Source: an uncultured Synergistales bacterium
GTDB taxonomy: Bacteria > Synergistota > Synergistia > Synergistales > Aminobacteriaceae
NCBI GenBank assembly: GCA_905234205.1
Contig: CAJOGG010000050.1
Span: 1 to 9,801 of the forward strand
Direction of reading: 5' to 3'
Length of the DNA stretch: 9,801 bases
The stretch's first letter is position 1, and every line of letters starts with the position of its first letter. The notes beneath the pieces are model-generated. The model did no database searches, was not told where the DNA came from, and worked only from the letters and a program-made list of their open reading frames with translations. The translations under genes were made by a program, and so were the position numbers. Positions 1 to 7,254 of this stretch are shown one piece after another.

Positions 1-211
1 TTGCCTCCAGTCCGTCCATTACTGGCATTTCGACGTCCATAGTTACTATATCAGGGCGGAGTGTTTTTATTTGCATCAAGGCGTCTTTACCGTCACGCGC
101 TGTTCCGGCCACTTCGATTCGTGGATCAGACTTGAGAATATCGGTTAAAAATTGTCGCATTAACGCACTATCATCAACTACAAGGACTCTAATTTTTCCC
201 CCTATGGGCAT
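1..211 (-). CDS. cheB: CheB, chemotaxis protein-glutamate methylesterase (partial, N-terminal receiver domain)
   Basis: I translated this from the reverse complement; the gene runs off the left edge of the window, leaving the first 70 codons. It begins [20 protein letters not shown] and shows a response-regulator receiver domain: the acidic pair D13-D14, the likely phosphoacceptor D59 in [11 protein letters not shown], and the following P63. DDSALMRQ together with TARDGKDAL and TMDVEMP is the pattern of CheB rather than CheY. In the CheB family this domain is phosphorylated by CheA and releases the C-terminal methylesterase, which removes methyl groups from chemoreceptors. The esterase part is outside the window, so a stand-alone receiver cannot be fully excluded. 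The ATG is preceded by AAAGGAGAG eight bases upstream. The gene follows flhG by 40 bases on the same strand, matching the flhA-flhF-flhG-cheB order seen in many fla/che operons. Confidence 0.88.
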   Translation of the reverse strand, partial: MPIGGKIRVLVVDDSALMRQFLTDILKSDPRIEVAGTARDGKDALMQIKTLRPDIVTMDVEMPVMDGLEA

Positions 212-251
212 AGTTACAAATCTCTCCTTTCTATAAAAATTCCTTCGCTAA

Positions 252-1193
252 TTATAACGTTTTTTTCTCTTCTGCGAACAATGACCTTGTTAAACGTCGT
301 AAGAAGGATCTCATTCCTCCGCTTTCACTAGGAACATTTTCTTGCTTTATCTCTGCACCCTCACAAAGTCGTAATAACTCGCCGGCCAAGTTTCGTACAC
401 ATATTCCAGCATTCGAGTCAGGGTCGGTTCGATAAAATATCTTGCAGTTTTTCACGGCGCGTCCGATAACTTCGTCTTTGAGTACATAGCCTAAATACGA
501 TGGAGCGTTCCCAAGAAATTGCATTGAGGCCAAGCGAATACGTTCAGCAACTTCCATAGCTTCACGAGAACTATTTGCCATATTCACGACCAACATAAGC
601 CCCGAGCCTCCATTGCCACCTTCCCAAGCTGCGGCGCCCAAGGATTTTATGACCCCGTAAGCGTCCCGAATACTCGTAGGTTCTGGAGTAGTTATTAACA
701 ACGTTGCTTCTGAAGCATATGCAAATGATAACGCGCCTCTGTGAATCCCTGCGCCGGCGTCCATGATTACGTAGTCAGCAGTCTGATCTAAATCCGACAA
801 AGCTGCAAATAACCTTCCAAGTTCACTCTCTTCCATGTCTGCAATTTCTTTGATACCGACTCCTCCGGGCAATAAAGCTACCCCACCATTTTCTTTTTCA
901 GCACGTCCGGAGACTCTGAAATGCACAAGGACTTCACTAAGACTTCTGGAGCCATCCAAAAGGTGTGTTATGTTCCATTTTGCGTTCTTCACTCCACATA
1001 AAATATCAAGGTTGGCCATTCCCAAGTCTGCGTCTATTAATACGACTCGTTTTCCATAATCTGCAAGTGCAAACGCCAAACCGGCCGATATATTGCTCTT
1101 ACCTACGCCACCTTTGCCACTTAATACAGAAAGCGTGTGTAATCTTTTGTCTTTTTCTACCATTCTTCTAAGTTCACCTGCCTGGTCAAGCAT
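252..1193 (-). CDS. flhG: FlhG (YlxH/FleN), MinD-type ATPase controlling flagellar number
   Basis: This 313-residue protein belongs to the MinD/ParA ATPase group. The deviant Walker A motif SGKGGVGKSN covers residues 25-34, with K27 the signature lysine. A DAD motif (D54-D56) is followed by LGMANLD, and the Walker B-like MDAGAG has D145. The N-terminus reads LDQAGELRRM and contains the DQAxxLR motif, which in studied FlhG proteins stimulates the FlhF GTPase. The last 20 residues include a basic, amphipathic stretch (SFLRRLTRSLF), the expected membrane-targeting helix. In the family, FlhG dimerises on ATP at the membrane and limits the number of flagella. The ATG lies one base after the flhF stop codon, so translation is probably coupled; the ribosome binding site is weak (GGAAG in the end of flhF). 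The strong DQAxxLR and Walker A match makes FlhG preferable to MinD. Confidence 0.94.
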   Translation of the reverse strand: MLDQAGELRRMVEKDKRLHTLSVLSGKGGVGKSNISAGLAFALADYGKRVVLIDADLGMANLDILCGVKNAKWNITHLLDGSRSLSEVLVHFRVSGRAEKENGGVALLPGGVGIKEIADMEESELGRLFAALSDLDQTADYVIMDAGAGIHRGALSFAYASEATLLITTPEPTSIRDAYGVIKSLGAAAWEGGNGGSGLMLVVNMANSSREAMEVAERIRLASMQFLGNAPSYLGYVLKDEVIGRAVKNCKIFYRTDPDSNAGICVRNLAGELLRLCEGAEIKQENVPSESGGMRSFLRRLTRSLFAEEKKTL

Positions 1194-1194
1194 A

Positions 1195-2676
1195 TTAATA
1201 GCGCTTCCGTTCGTCTTCTGATTTCATCAAGAACTCTGCTATGCGGATACCCTCGGCTGTCTCTATGTCCTTGGGAACATTTTGGCCGACGGTCAAGAAC
1301 GATACTGGGCAACCCATTACCTGTTGTACGTTGAAGATTGAACCACAGCTTACTGTTTCATCAAGTTTTGTAAATAATAAATGCGATACAGGTATATCCG
1401 GAATATGTTCAACCACGTCGAGCATATCTTTATATTTCATGTTCGCGGCTAAAACTAAATGTACTGCATCAGGACTGAACGAGTTATATAACTTCACGTA
1501 CATATCCATGCTTTTCTTGTCGCGTTGAGAGCGTCCGGCTGTATCCAGTAAAATTATGTCAGTGTTTTTATATTTCTCTAATACTTCTTCCACGTTAGTG
1601 TTCTCAAAGATTACCTCAAATGGCATCTTTAAAAGCTTTGCATAGGTTCTTAATTGATCTACGGCTGCTATTCTGAAAGTGTCACTGGTCAACAGCAATA
1701 CTCGTTTATGTTCCCAAAGGAATTTAATCGCAGCGAGCTTGGCTATAGTTGTCGTTTTGCCTACACCTGTTGGCCCAATTAACATTACTCGTCTTCCACC
1801 TATTGCGTCGCCTCCGTTATCTCCAGCGCATTCGATTCTAGTTGCAAGCCATTTTGTGAAAGGGATAGCCTTATTCTTGTTCTTGGTCTTCATAATTGAG
1901 TAATCTGCTGTTAATTTTCGTATATATTTCTCGTCAACTTCCGACGACCTCAATCTCTCCTCAATTTCCGCATATTCTGAACTCGACGCTATACCGGGCT
2001 GAAAACTTTGTGCGGGTCTGGCGGCCTGTGTTTGGGGCATATTAGCGCTCATAGTCTCAACGGCTGTCAATCTCTGTAGCAAGAAATCTATTCTATCGGC
2101 CAAGGCTCCAACTTGTTCTTGCAAAATTTTCGTATCGTTGTTCTGTTGTACCTGTTGCGGTTGAGGTTGTATTTGTATTTGTGGATTTTGCGGCGGTGGC
2201 GCTTGTACAATTTCGGGAGCTGGCGGCGGAGTTGCTGGGGCCGGCTTAGTGGTCAGTCCATAAGCGTTTCGTAAGCCTTCCGGTGAAATTTGTACGTTCT
2301 CACTAACATAGCCTTCTGTGCCAAGTTCCGTAGCGGGTTCCGGTATAGTCGGAGCAATACTGCCACGTTCTTTGAACTCCAGCAACTTTTGAAAAGCTAT
2401 GAGATTTTCGCGCCTCGTATCGTCGTCCATAGTCGATATTGATGAAGCTGATGAAAGTGTAGGCTGTCGCTTAGGTGGTTGAGGTTTTTGGGTATCGTCC
2501 TCAAGTATTCCGGCTGTAACACGCAACACAGAACGTTGAAACAGTCCCAGCACTCCACCTTCTTTGACCATTTGTCTAGACAAGATTACGGCATCACGCC
2601 CCAATCTCTCCGAAGCTAACCTCAAGGCTTCAGCGTCATCTTTAGCTGTAAATGTAATTTGATTAGTTACTCGCAT
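1195..2676 (-). CDS. flhF: FlhF, SRP-family GTPase for flagellar placement
   Basis: This 493-residue protein has the three-part FlhF layout. Residues 1 to about 60 form the N-terminal B domain (EALRLASERLGRDAVILS, then GGVLGLF). Residues about 60-235 are a low-complexity linker rich in P and Q, with a probable short coiled coil near LQEQVGALADRIDFLLQRL. From about 240 onward comes the NG GTPase domain: P-loop GPTGVGKTT at 301-309, DTAGR at 378-382 and TKLD at 436-439, all standard for SRP GTPases (Ffh, FtsY, FlhF). In the family FlhF recruits early flagellar components to the assembly site and is activated by FlhG, encoded next. The start ATG is six bases beyond the flhA stop, and its ribosome binding site (GGTGGAG) overlaps the flhA stop codon, indicating translational coupling. 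No motif is missing. The linker makes it somewhat longer than compact homologues. Confidence 0.96.
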   Translation of the reverse strand: MRVTNQITFTAKDDAEALRLASERLGRDAVILSRQMVKEGGVLGLFQRSVLRVTAGILEDDTQKPQPPKRQPTLSSASSISTMDDDTRRENLIAFQKLLEFKERGSIAPTIPEPATELGTEGYVSENVQISPEGLRNAYGLTTKPAPATPPPAPEIVQAPPPQNPQIQIQPQPQQVQQNNDTKILQEQVGALADRIDFLLQRLTAVETMSANMPQTQAARPAQSFQPGIASSSEYAEIEERLRSSEVDEKYIRKLTADYSIMKTKNKNKAIPFTKWLATRIECAGDNGGDAIGGRRVMLIGPTGVGKTTTIAKLAAIKFLWEHKRVLLLTSDTFRIAAVDQLRTYAKLLKMPFEVIFENTNVEEVLEKYKNTDIILLDTAGRSQRDKKSMDMYVKLYNSFSPDAVHLVLAANMKYKDMLDVVEHIPDIPVSHLLFTKLDETVSCGSIFNVQQVMGCPVSFLTVGQNVPKDIETAEGIRIAEFLMKSEDERKRY

Positions 2677-2682
2677 GATTTA

Positions 2683-4839
2683 TTACTCCACCATTCCGGC
2701 CGTCTTGATTTGCACGCCTCTAACGATTTCATTATACGACACCACGAAAATATTCGATATAGAGCCTTCAATCAATCTTCGTACTATCAGTCTTACATCA
2801 GGGTGAACAAGCAAAACCGGTGGCAAATTTTTCACGATCAATTCTTCCATTGCTTTACTTATTGCGTTAATCATCTTTTGAACTTCGCGCGGATCCAAAT
2901 TTAATTGCCAGCCTCGTGTTAAATCTCCGTCAACGCCGCTCATGATTTTTTGTTCCCAGTTAGGACTCAAAGTGAAAGCTGTGATTACGCCGTCAGGACC
3001 TTGAATCTTGAGAGAGATTAATCGCGACAGAGCTTCCCTTGCGCGTTCAGTTAAGAAATCTACACTCCTTGACATCTTGCCATAGTCAGCCAATGCTTCA
3101 AATATCGTTACAAGGTCTCTAATCGGGATTTGTTCACGGATTAAATTCTGCAACACTTTCTGAATTTCTCCCAACGTCAACGAGGCTAATAACTCACTCA
3201 CAACTGCGGGCGCATTTTCCTTAACCATGTCCGTTAATTTCTGGACTTCTTGACGCGTTAATAACTCTGCACCATTTTTACGAATGACTTCAGATAAATG
3301 TGTGGCCAAGACTGACGGAGCATCAACAACCGTGTAGCCCATAGCTTCAGCCTTGTCGCGTAAATCAGGACTTATCCATAACGCTGGCAAACCGAACGCA
3401 GGCTCTTTAGTTGGAACTCCGATAAGGTCTTCTTCAACTCCACCGGTATTCATTGCTAAATAGTGATCAGGTAATAATTCTCCTCGCCCGGCTTCTGCGC
3501 CCTTAACTCGTAAAATATATTCTGTAGGTTTAATTTGAATGTTGTCACGGATTCTTATAGGAGGCACTACAATTCCCATTTCGAGAGCCATTTGCTTACG
3601 TATAGTTCCGATTCTGTCCAACATGTCGCCACCCTGTGCAGGGTCAATCAACGGGATAATAGCGTAACCAATTTCAGCTTCCATAGGCTCAACTGTTAGG
3701 AGCTTCATTACGTCTTCGGGGCTTACTGGTTCGGCCTTTTGTTGTTCGGCTGGTGCTTGACCTCCTCCTGAAGTTGCGGCGGCTGTCGCGGCTTGTCCTG
3801 CTGGTGCTGCTCCTGATGGTTGACTTAAAGCGGCTTGCTCTTCGGCTGTGATCGCTTGAACATTTGCTTCACGTCCTACTGTGTAACCCAATGCGCCCAT
3901 GATTATAGCTAGTCCAACAAACGGAGCTGTAGGTAATCCAGGAATTAATCCCAACGATAAAAGCATTCCTGACGCAATATATAATGGTCGTGGATAACGC
4001 GTGAAAGAGTTTATCAAGTCCGGGCCAAGTTCTGAACTAGCAGCGGCTCTCGTAACTATTACACCCATAGCAGTTGACATTAAAAGCGCTGGAATTTGTC
4101 CGACAAGTCCGTCACCAACTGTCAATAAGCTGTAGTGTGCAGCAGCTCCGGCCGCGTCCATTCCTCGCATGAATATTCCTATTGATAAACCGCCAATAAT
4201 ATTTATCGTAGTGATTATTAACCCGGCTATAGCGTCCCCTTTAACAAATTTTGAAGCACCGTCCATAGCTCCGTAAAAGTCTGCTTCACGTTGAATATCT
4301 TGTCTACGTTGCTTGGCCCCTTGTTCGTCGATTAAGCCGGAGTTTAAGTCAGCGTCAATTGACATTTGTTTACCGGGCATAGCATCAAGCGTGAATCTCG
4401 CGGCAACTTCTGCAACACGTTCGGCACCTTTAGTGATTACTAGCATCTGAATTATGACCAGGATCAAGAACATAATGATACCCACGACATAATTACCACC
4501 GACAACGAAATTACCGAATGCGTTTATCAATTCGCCGGCGTTTCCATAAAGCAATATGAGCCTTGTTGTAGATACGTTTAGAGAAAGTCTGAACAGTGTA
4601 GAGATTAACAACAGGGTAGGAAAAATTGACAAGTCTAAAGCTCTCTTTACGTAAAACGTCACGAGCAAGGTTACAACTCCGAGCGTGATATTCATTGAGA
4701 GCAATATATCGATTAGCCACGTTGGCAAAGGCACAACCATCATGATAATAATGAGTACCATTAACAAAGCTACGCCTATATCGGAATAGCTTTGAACTTT
4801 CTTGCGCATGTTAGTGGTAGTACTCACAACTTCAGCCAA
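2683..4839 (-). CDS. flhA: FlhA, flagellar type III export gate protein
   Basis: This 718-residue membrane protein matches the FHIPEP (FlhA/InvA) family over its full length. The N-terminal half has about eight hydrophobic segments, the first near residues 20-40 and the last near 306-325. Between segments four and five lies the conserved cytoplasmic FHIPEP loop, with FTLDAMPGKQMSIDADLNSG, then DFYGAMDGASKFVKGDAIAG. A linker at about 328-375, rich in A, P, Q and G, leads to the soluble FlhA-C domain, which docks chaperone-substrate complexes. FlhA forms the nonameric ring of the export gate and takes part in proton-driven protein export. I use the TTG start at 4839 because GAGGG lies seven bases upstream. 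The next candidate, ATG at 4810, has no ribosome binding site and would trim the N-terminus. Flagellar identity rather than virulence secretion rests on the adjacent flhF, flhG and cheB. Confidence 0.97.
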   Translation of the reverse strand: MAEVVSTTTNMRKKVQSYSDIGVALLMVLIIIMMVVPLPTWLIDILLSMNITLGVVTLLVTFYVKRALDLSIFPTLLLISTLFRLSLNVSTTRLILLYGNAGELINAFGNFVVGGNYVVGIIMFLILVIIQMLVITKGAERVAEVAARFTLDAMPGKQMSIDADLNSGLIDEQGAKQRRQDIQREADFYGAMDGASKFVKGDAIAGLIITTINIIGGLSIGIFMRGMDAAGAAAHYSLLTVGDGLVGQIPALLMSTAMGVIVTRAAASSELGPDLINSFTRYPRPLYIASGMLLSLGLIPGLPTAPFVGLAIIMGALGYTVGREANVQAITAEEQAALSQPSGAAPAGQAATAAATSGGGQAPAEQQKAEPVSPEDVMKLLTVEPMEAEIGYAIIPLIDPAQGGDMLDRIGTIRKQMALEMGIVVPPIRIRDNIQIKPTEYILRVKGAEAGRGELLPDHYLAMNTGGVEEDLIGVPTKEPAFGLPALWISPDLRDKAEAMGYTVVDAPSVLATHLSEVIRKNGAELLTRQEVQKLTDMVKENAPAVVSELLASLTLGEIQKVLQNLIREQIPIRDLVTIFEALADYGKMSRSVDFLTERAREALSRLISLKIQGPDGVITAFTLSPNWEQKIMSGVDGDLTRGWQLNLDPREVQKMINAISKAMEELIVKNLPPVLLVHPDVRLIVRRLIEGSISNIFVVSYNEIVRGVQIKTAGMVE

Positions 4840-4846
4840 TCAGAAT

Positions 4847-4851
4847 CCCTC
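4847..4851 (-). promoter_or_regulatory. Ribosome binding site fixing the TTG start of flhA
   Basis: On the minus strand GAGGG is followed by seven bases and then the TTG codon at 4839-4837. No ATG with comparable spacing exists nearby, so this site decides the unusual flhA start. Confidence 0.6.
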
Positions 4852-4870
4852 ATTACGTAAAATTTCTCGT

Positions 4871-4879
4871 ATTGTATCA
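4871..4879 (-). promoter_or_regulatory. Candidate extended -10 promoter for flhA-flhF-flhG-cheB
   Basis: The minus strand reads TGATACAAT, a TGn extended -10 element with TACAAT in place of TATAAT. It lies just after the protease stop codon (4885-4887). A transcript would start near 4864, giving a leader of about 25 bases before the TTG start. There is no well-spaced -35: CTGACA is 14 bases upstream and TTTACA 20 bases upstream. Extended -10 promoters can work with a poor -35. This is a sequence-based guess. Confidence 0.42.
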
Positions 4880-4884
4880 CAGCG

Positions 4885-6189
4885 CTATCTTGTCAGTGTA
4901 AAGGCTTTGATGCAAGTGTTGCACTTAAAGTTTATTCCGTCGATCCACGTTTTGCCATCGTTGGAGAAATAGCTTTCACCAGCATGACATACAGCGTTTT
5001 CTGAATAATCCTTGTTGACGTTCTCAACAGGTTGACGACTGCCTGATAATTTTAGAACGATCGAGAAATGTTGATCTTTGTTCAGCGTAAATGATTCGTC
5101 GAGATTGATTGTATGATAGCCAGCGTACTCCATCTTGCCTTGCTTTGAAGTTAAGAGCTTTCCGGCCGTGGGGGATTTCAGTTTGTTATTGCCAAGGTCA
5201 TAAACATAAACTTCATAGCTACAGTTATTGCTCGGTGTATAAAATGCGACTTCCTTCAATCGCTCCTTGTTAGTTTCGGTCCTGAAAATATTTGCGCCCC
5301 ATGAGTAACTTATGTTTGAACACCAGCCTAAATCATCATAGCCATAATGTTTGAGCCTCAAGTTATTATTTGGGTCAGCTATGAGGACAGCTCCGCCGTA
5401 AAAATGTTGGTCATAGGACATCCAGAAATATCCGCCATTAGTTCCGCGTAGAGTGCCCCATGAATTTTTAACTAGCCAAGCTCCGTCGCGTTTAGGTTTT
5501 GGAGTGAAGTTGTCGCGTGAAAAATTGTCGTCCCAACCTGCTATAGCCACTAAGTGGTTAATTTGTGTGCCCTTGTCGGGTTGATAGTAGGTGTAATACT
5601 TGCCCTTAACATGATAGCTATTTAGATCGCTGTATAAACTGACAGCGGCTGCTCCGTGTTTCATGATTAACTCTTTGAGACTGTCGGAGTTGAGCGTACT
5701 GTTACCACTTAAGTAATATGCCTCACGTAATCGCATTGAACGCTTATAACTTTCGGGGGCTTTCTTGCTCAATGCGGCTCTTTCGCTGTTGCTAAGGTTA
5801 GTTTTATATTGAAGGAATCGTTCGTCAGTTGGACCGGATAGACGCGCCATAAAAGCTACGGGCATGAATATATTTCCCTCAAGGCTCAACAACCCTGAAG
5901 TACGTTTTGAATTAAAATTGCGTTCGGGGTTCGGGTCTTTATAACAGTAGTAGGCAATCTGTAATTCAGAAAGGTCTGGTTCTTTGCCGTTAGTGTTCAA
6001 TTTTTGCGTAAGGTAATTTGACTCAAGCGCCGTGATCGCAGCAAACGACCAACAAGGCCCGGGGATACCTTGATTCTTTATGCTTGTAACTCGTCCATAA
6101 TCTCGTAAATCATAGCTCACCGGCAAAGCAAAAGCTCGTGTGAGACGCAACGAAGCTAGAATCACGATGACGATAAAAAGTTTTTTCAC
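4885..6189 (-). CDS. Secreted C1-family (papain-like) cysteine protease with C-terminal lectin-like region
   Basis: This 434-residue protein starts with a signal peptide: KK, a hydrophobic stretch to about residue 14, and a likely cleavage after AFA at 21. The mature part opens directly with the peptidase domain (LPVSYDLRDYG), with no room for a papain-type propeptide. Catalytic residues are visible: oxyanion Q40 in IKNQG, nucleophile C46 in GPCWSFAA, H212 in INHLVAIAGWDD and N242 in VKNSWG. From about residue 285 to the end lies a beta-rich region resembling the lectin-like domain often fused to bacterial C1 peptidases. It ends with a CNTC pair (C423, C426) near the C-terminus. It probably cleaves proteins outside the cytoplasm; the substrate is unknown. 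The GTG start has AAAGGAG eleven bases upstream. It precedes flhA on the same strand, but nothing in it suggests a flagellar role. Confidence 0.9.
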   Translation of the reverse strand: MKKLFIVIVILASLRLTRAFALPVSYDLRDYGRVTSIKNQGIPGPCWSFAAITALESNYLTQKLNTNGKEPDLSELQIAYYCYKDPNPERNFNSKRTSGLLSLEGNIFMPVAFMARLSGPTDERFLQYKTNLSNSERAALSKKAPESYKRSMRLREAYYLSGNSTLNSDSLKELIMKHGAAAVSLYSDLNSYHVKGKYYTYYQPDKGTQINHLVAIAGWDDNFSRDNFTPKPKRDGAWLVKNSWGTLRGTNGGYFWMSYDQHFYGGAVLIADPNNNLRLKHYGYDDLGWCSNISYSWGANIFRTETNKERLKEVAFYTPSNNCSYEVYVYDLGNNKLKSPTAGKLLTSKQGKMEYAGYHTINLDESFTLNKDQHFSIVLKLSGSRQPVENVNKDYSENAVCHAGESYFSNDGKTWIDGINFKCNTCIKAFTLTR

Positions 6190-6191
6190 GA

Positions 6192-6197
6192 TATAAT
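6192..6197 (+). promoter_or_regulatory. Candidate -10 element for the AIR synthase-related gene
   Basis: A perfect TATAAT on the plus strand lies in the divergent intergenic region, preceded by GA. The best -35 match is ATGACG at 6167-6172, inside the protease start region with 19-base spacing, which is weak. The transcript would start near 6204 and leave a leader of about 39 bases. Confidence 0.4.
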
Positions 6198-6217
6198 CAA
6201 CTCCTTTAACTTACGAA

Positions 6218-6223
6218 ATTATA
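6218..6223 (-). promoter_or_regulatory. Candidate -10 element for the secreted protease gene
   Basis: The minus strand carries a perfect TATAAT, placing a transcription start near 6211 and a leader of about 22 bases before the GTG start. I see no convincing -35 at the usual distance, so this remains a candidate. It faces the plus-strand TATAAT at 6192-6197, so the two promoters would overlap. Confidence 0.4.
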
Positions 6224-6242
6224 CGCGAGGGGAAAAAATTTA

Positions 6243-7199
6243 ATGCCAGGAAAATTACAACCAGACATATTAGCGAAAAACGTATTGAACTTTTCAGGAG
6301 CATTCAGGCAAGATTTATTAGTGGGAGGAGGAATCGGAGAGGACGCCGCTTTAATTCGAGTGCCTTCGGGGATTTTAGTTGCAGCTTCTGATCCTATTAC
6401 GGGCGCAGAAAAAAACGCTGGCTCTTTACTCGTTCACATAAACGCGAATGACCTAGCTTGCAAGGGAGCTGATCCGGCATGGCTGATCGTTACGTTGATA
6501 GTCCCTGACGAAATGGGAGTAAGTTATATTAATTCGATCATGAACGAAATTCACGAGGCTTGCAAGAAACTCAACATAGCAATCGCTGGAGGACATACTG
6601 AACTCACGAGCAAATATACCCAGCCCGTAATCTCCGGGACAATGTTGGGAATGACTAATTACGAATTGAGCGCTAGGAAAATTTCTGAAGGAGACTATAT
6701 ACTTGCAACCGGCCACGCGGGACTCGAAGGAATGAGCATTTTAGCAAACGATAAGCCGGAATTATTTGCTAACATATTCACGCCTGAAGAGATCAACACG
6801 ATAAAATCATGGGGCCAAGATATTTCAGTTATACCCGCAGCAAAAATCCTACGCTCGTATTCAAAGTATATGCATGATCCAACAGAAGGCGGACTCAACG
6901 GAGCCTTGTACGAGATTCAAATGGCGTGTGGCTTGCGGTTAGAGATTGACGACAAGAATATACCTGTTTCAGAATTGACTCAAAGAGCGGCGGCGAAATT
7001 AGCGTTTGATTACATGAATCTTATATCGTCGGGAATGTTGATAGCCGTAGTTTCTCCTGACAAGATCAAAATCGCCCAAGAAGAGCTAGCTTCACACAAC
7101 ATAACTTCACGCGCAATAGGCAAACTCATCAAGGGGCCGGCCAAAGTACTAAACACTCATGAGGAATTATGGAGACTCTTGTGCTACATAAGTATATGA
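6243..7199 (+). CDS. AIR synthase-related (PurM/HypE-like) ATP-binding protein
   Basis: This 318-residue protein has the fold markers of the PurM/HypE/SelD superfamily. A glycine-rich N-terminal GGGIGEDAAL (about 28-37) is followed by ASDPITGAEKNAG, then HINANDLACKGADP. Next come IAGGHTE and, near 211-217, HDPTEGGL, the junction motif of the C-terminal domain. Members use ATP to activate amide, carboxamide or similar groups. HypE itself ends in a conserved PRIC tail whose cysteine carries the carbamoyl group; here the end is RLLCYISI. That leaves one cysteine (C314), which is not terminal and lacks the PRI context. It is therefore probably a HypE-like paralogue of unknown substrate rather than the hydrogenase maturation enzyme. 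No hydrogenase gene is in the window. The ATG has GAGGGG about ten bases upstream. The next gene follows after 55 bases on the same strand. Confidence 0.8.
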   Translation: MPGKLQPDILAKNVLNFSGAFRQDLLVGGGIGEDAALIRVPSGILVAASDPITGAEKNAGSLLVHINANDLACKGADPAWLIVTLIVPDEMGVSYINSIMNEIHEACKKLNIAIAGGHTELTSKYTQPVISGTMLGMTNYELSARKISEGDYILATGHAGLEGMSILANDKPELFANIFTPEEINTIKSWGQDISVIPAAKILRSYSKYMHDPTEGGLNGALYEIQMACGLRLEIDDKNIPVSELTQRAAAKLAFDYMNLISSGMLIAVVSPDKIKIAQEELASHNITSRAIGKLIKGPAKVLNTHEELWRLLCYISI

Positions 7200-7205
7200 T
7201 AAAAT
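7197..7205 (+). promoter_or_regulatory. Candidate extended -10 promoter for the kinase-aldolase genes
   Basis: TGATAAAAT overlaps the TGA stop codon of the upstream gene (7197-7199). TTGTGC at 7179-7184 is a partial -35 with 15-base spacing. A transcript would start near 7212, about 43 bases before the kinase ATG. This is tentative, because the upstream gene could equally be co-transcribed. Confidence 0.33.
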
Positions 7206-7254
7206 CACTCCAATCCCAATTGACAAATAATAAGCAAGCAGGTGAGCAAAATTG

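Noticed and set aside
835..1171. Plus-strand open frames opposite flhG
   Set aside because: They are antisense to a well-supported gene, have no ribosome binding sites and resemble no protein.
252..1193. MinD (cell division) as the identity of the FlhG gene
   Set aside because: The DQAxxLR N-terminus and position right after flhF indicate FlhG, and no minC or minE is adjacent.
4511..4720. Open frame within flhA in another minus-strand frame
   Set aside because: It lies fully inside the conserved FlhA membrane domain and has no independent start signals.
4840..4884. Possible terminator between the protease and flhA
   Set aside because: Only a short AGCGCT palindrome is present, with no stable stem or run of T in either direction.
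7220..7225. Perfect TTGACA -35 box before the kinase gene
   Set aside because: No -10-like sequence lies 16-19 bases downstream; that interval falls on the ribosome binding site (AGGTGAG) and the following bases.
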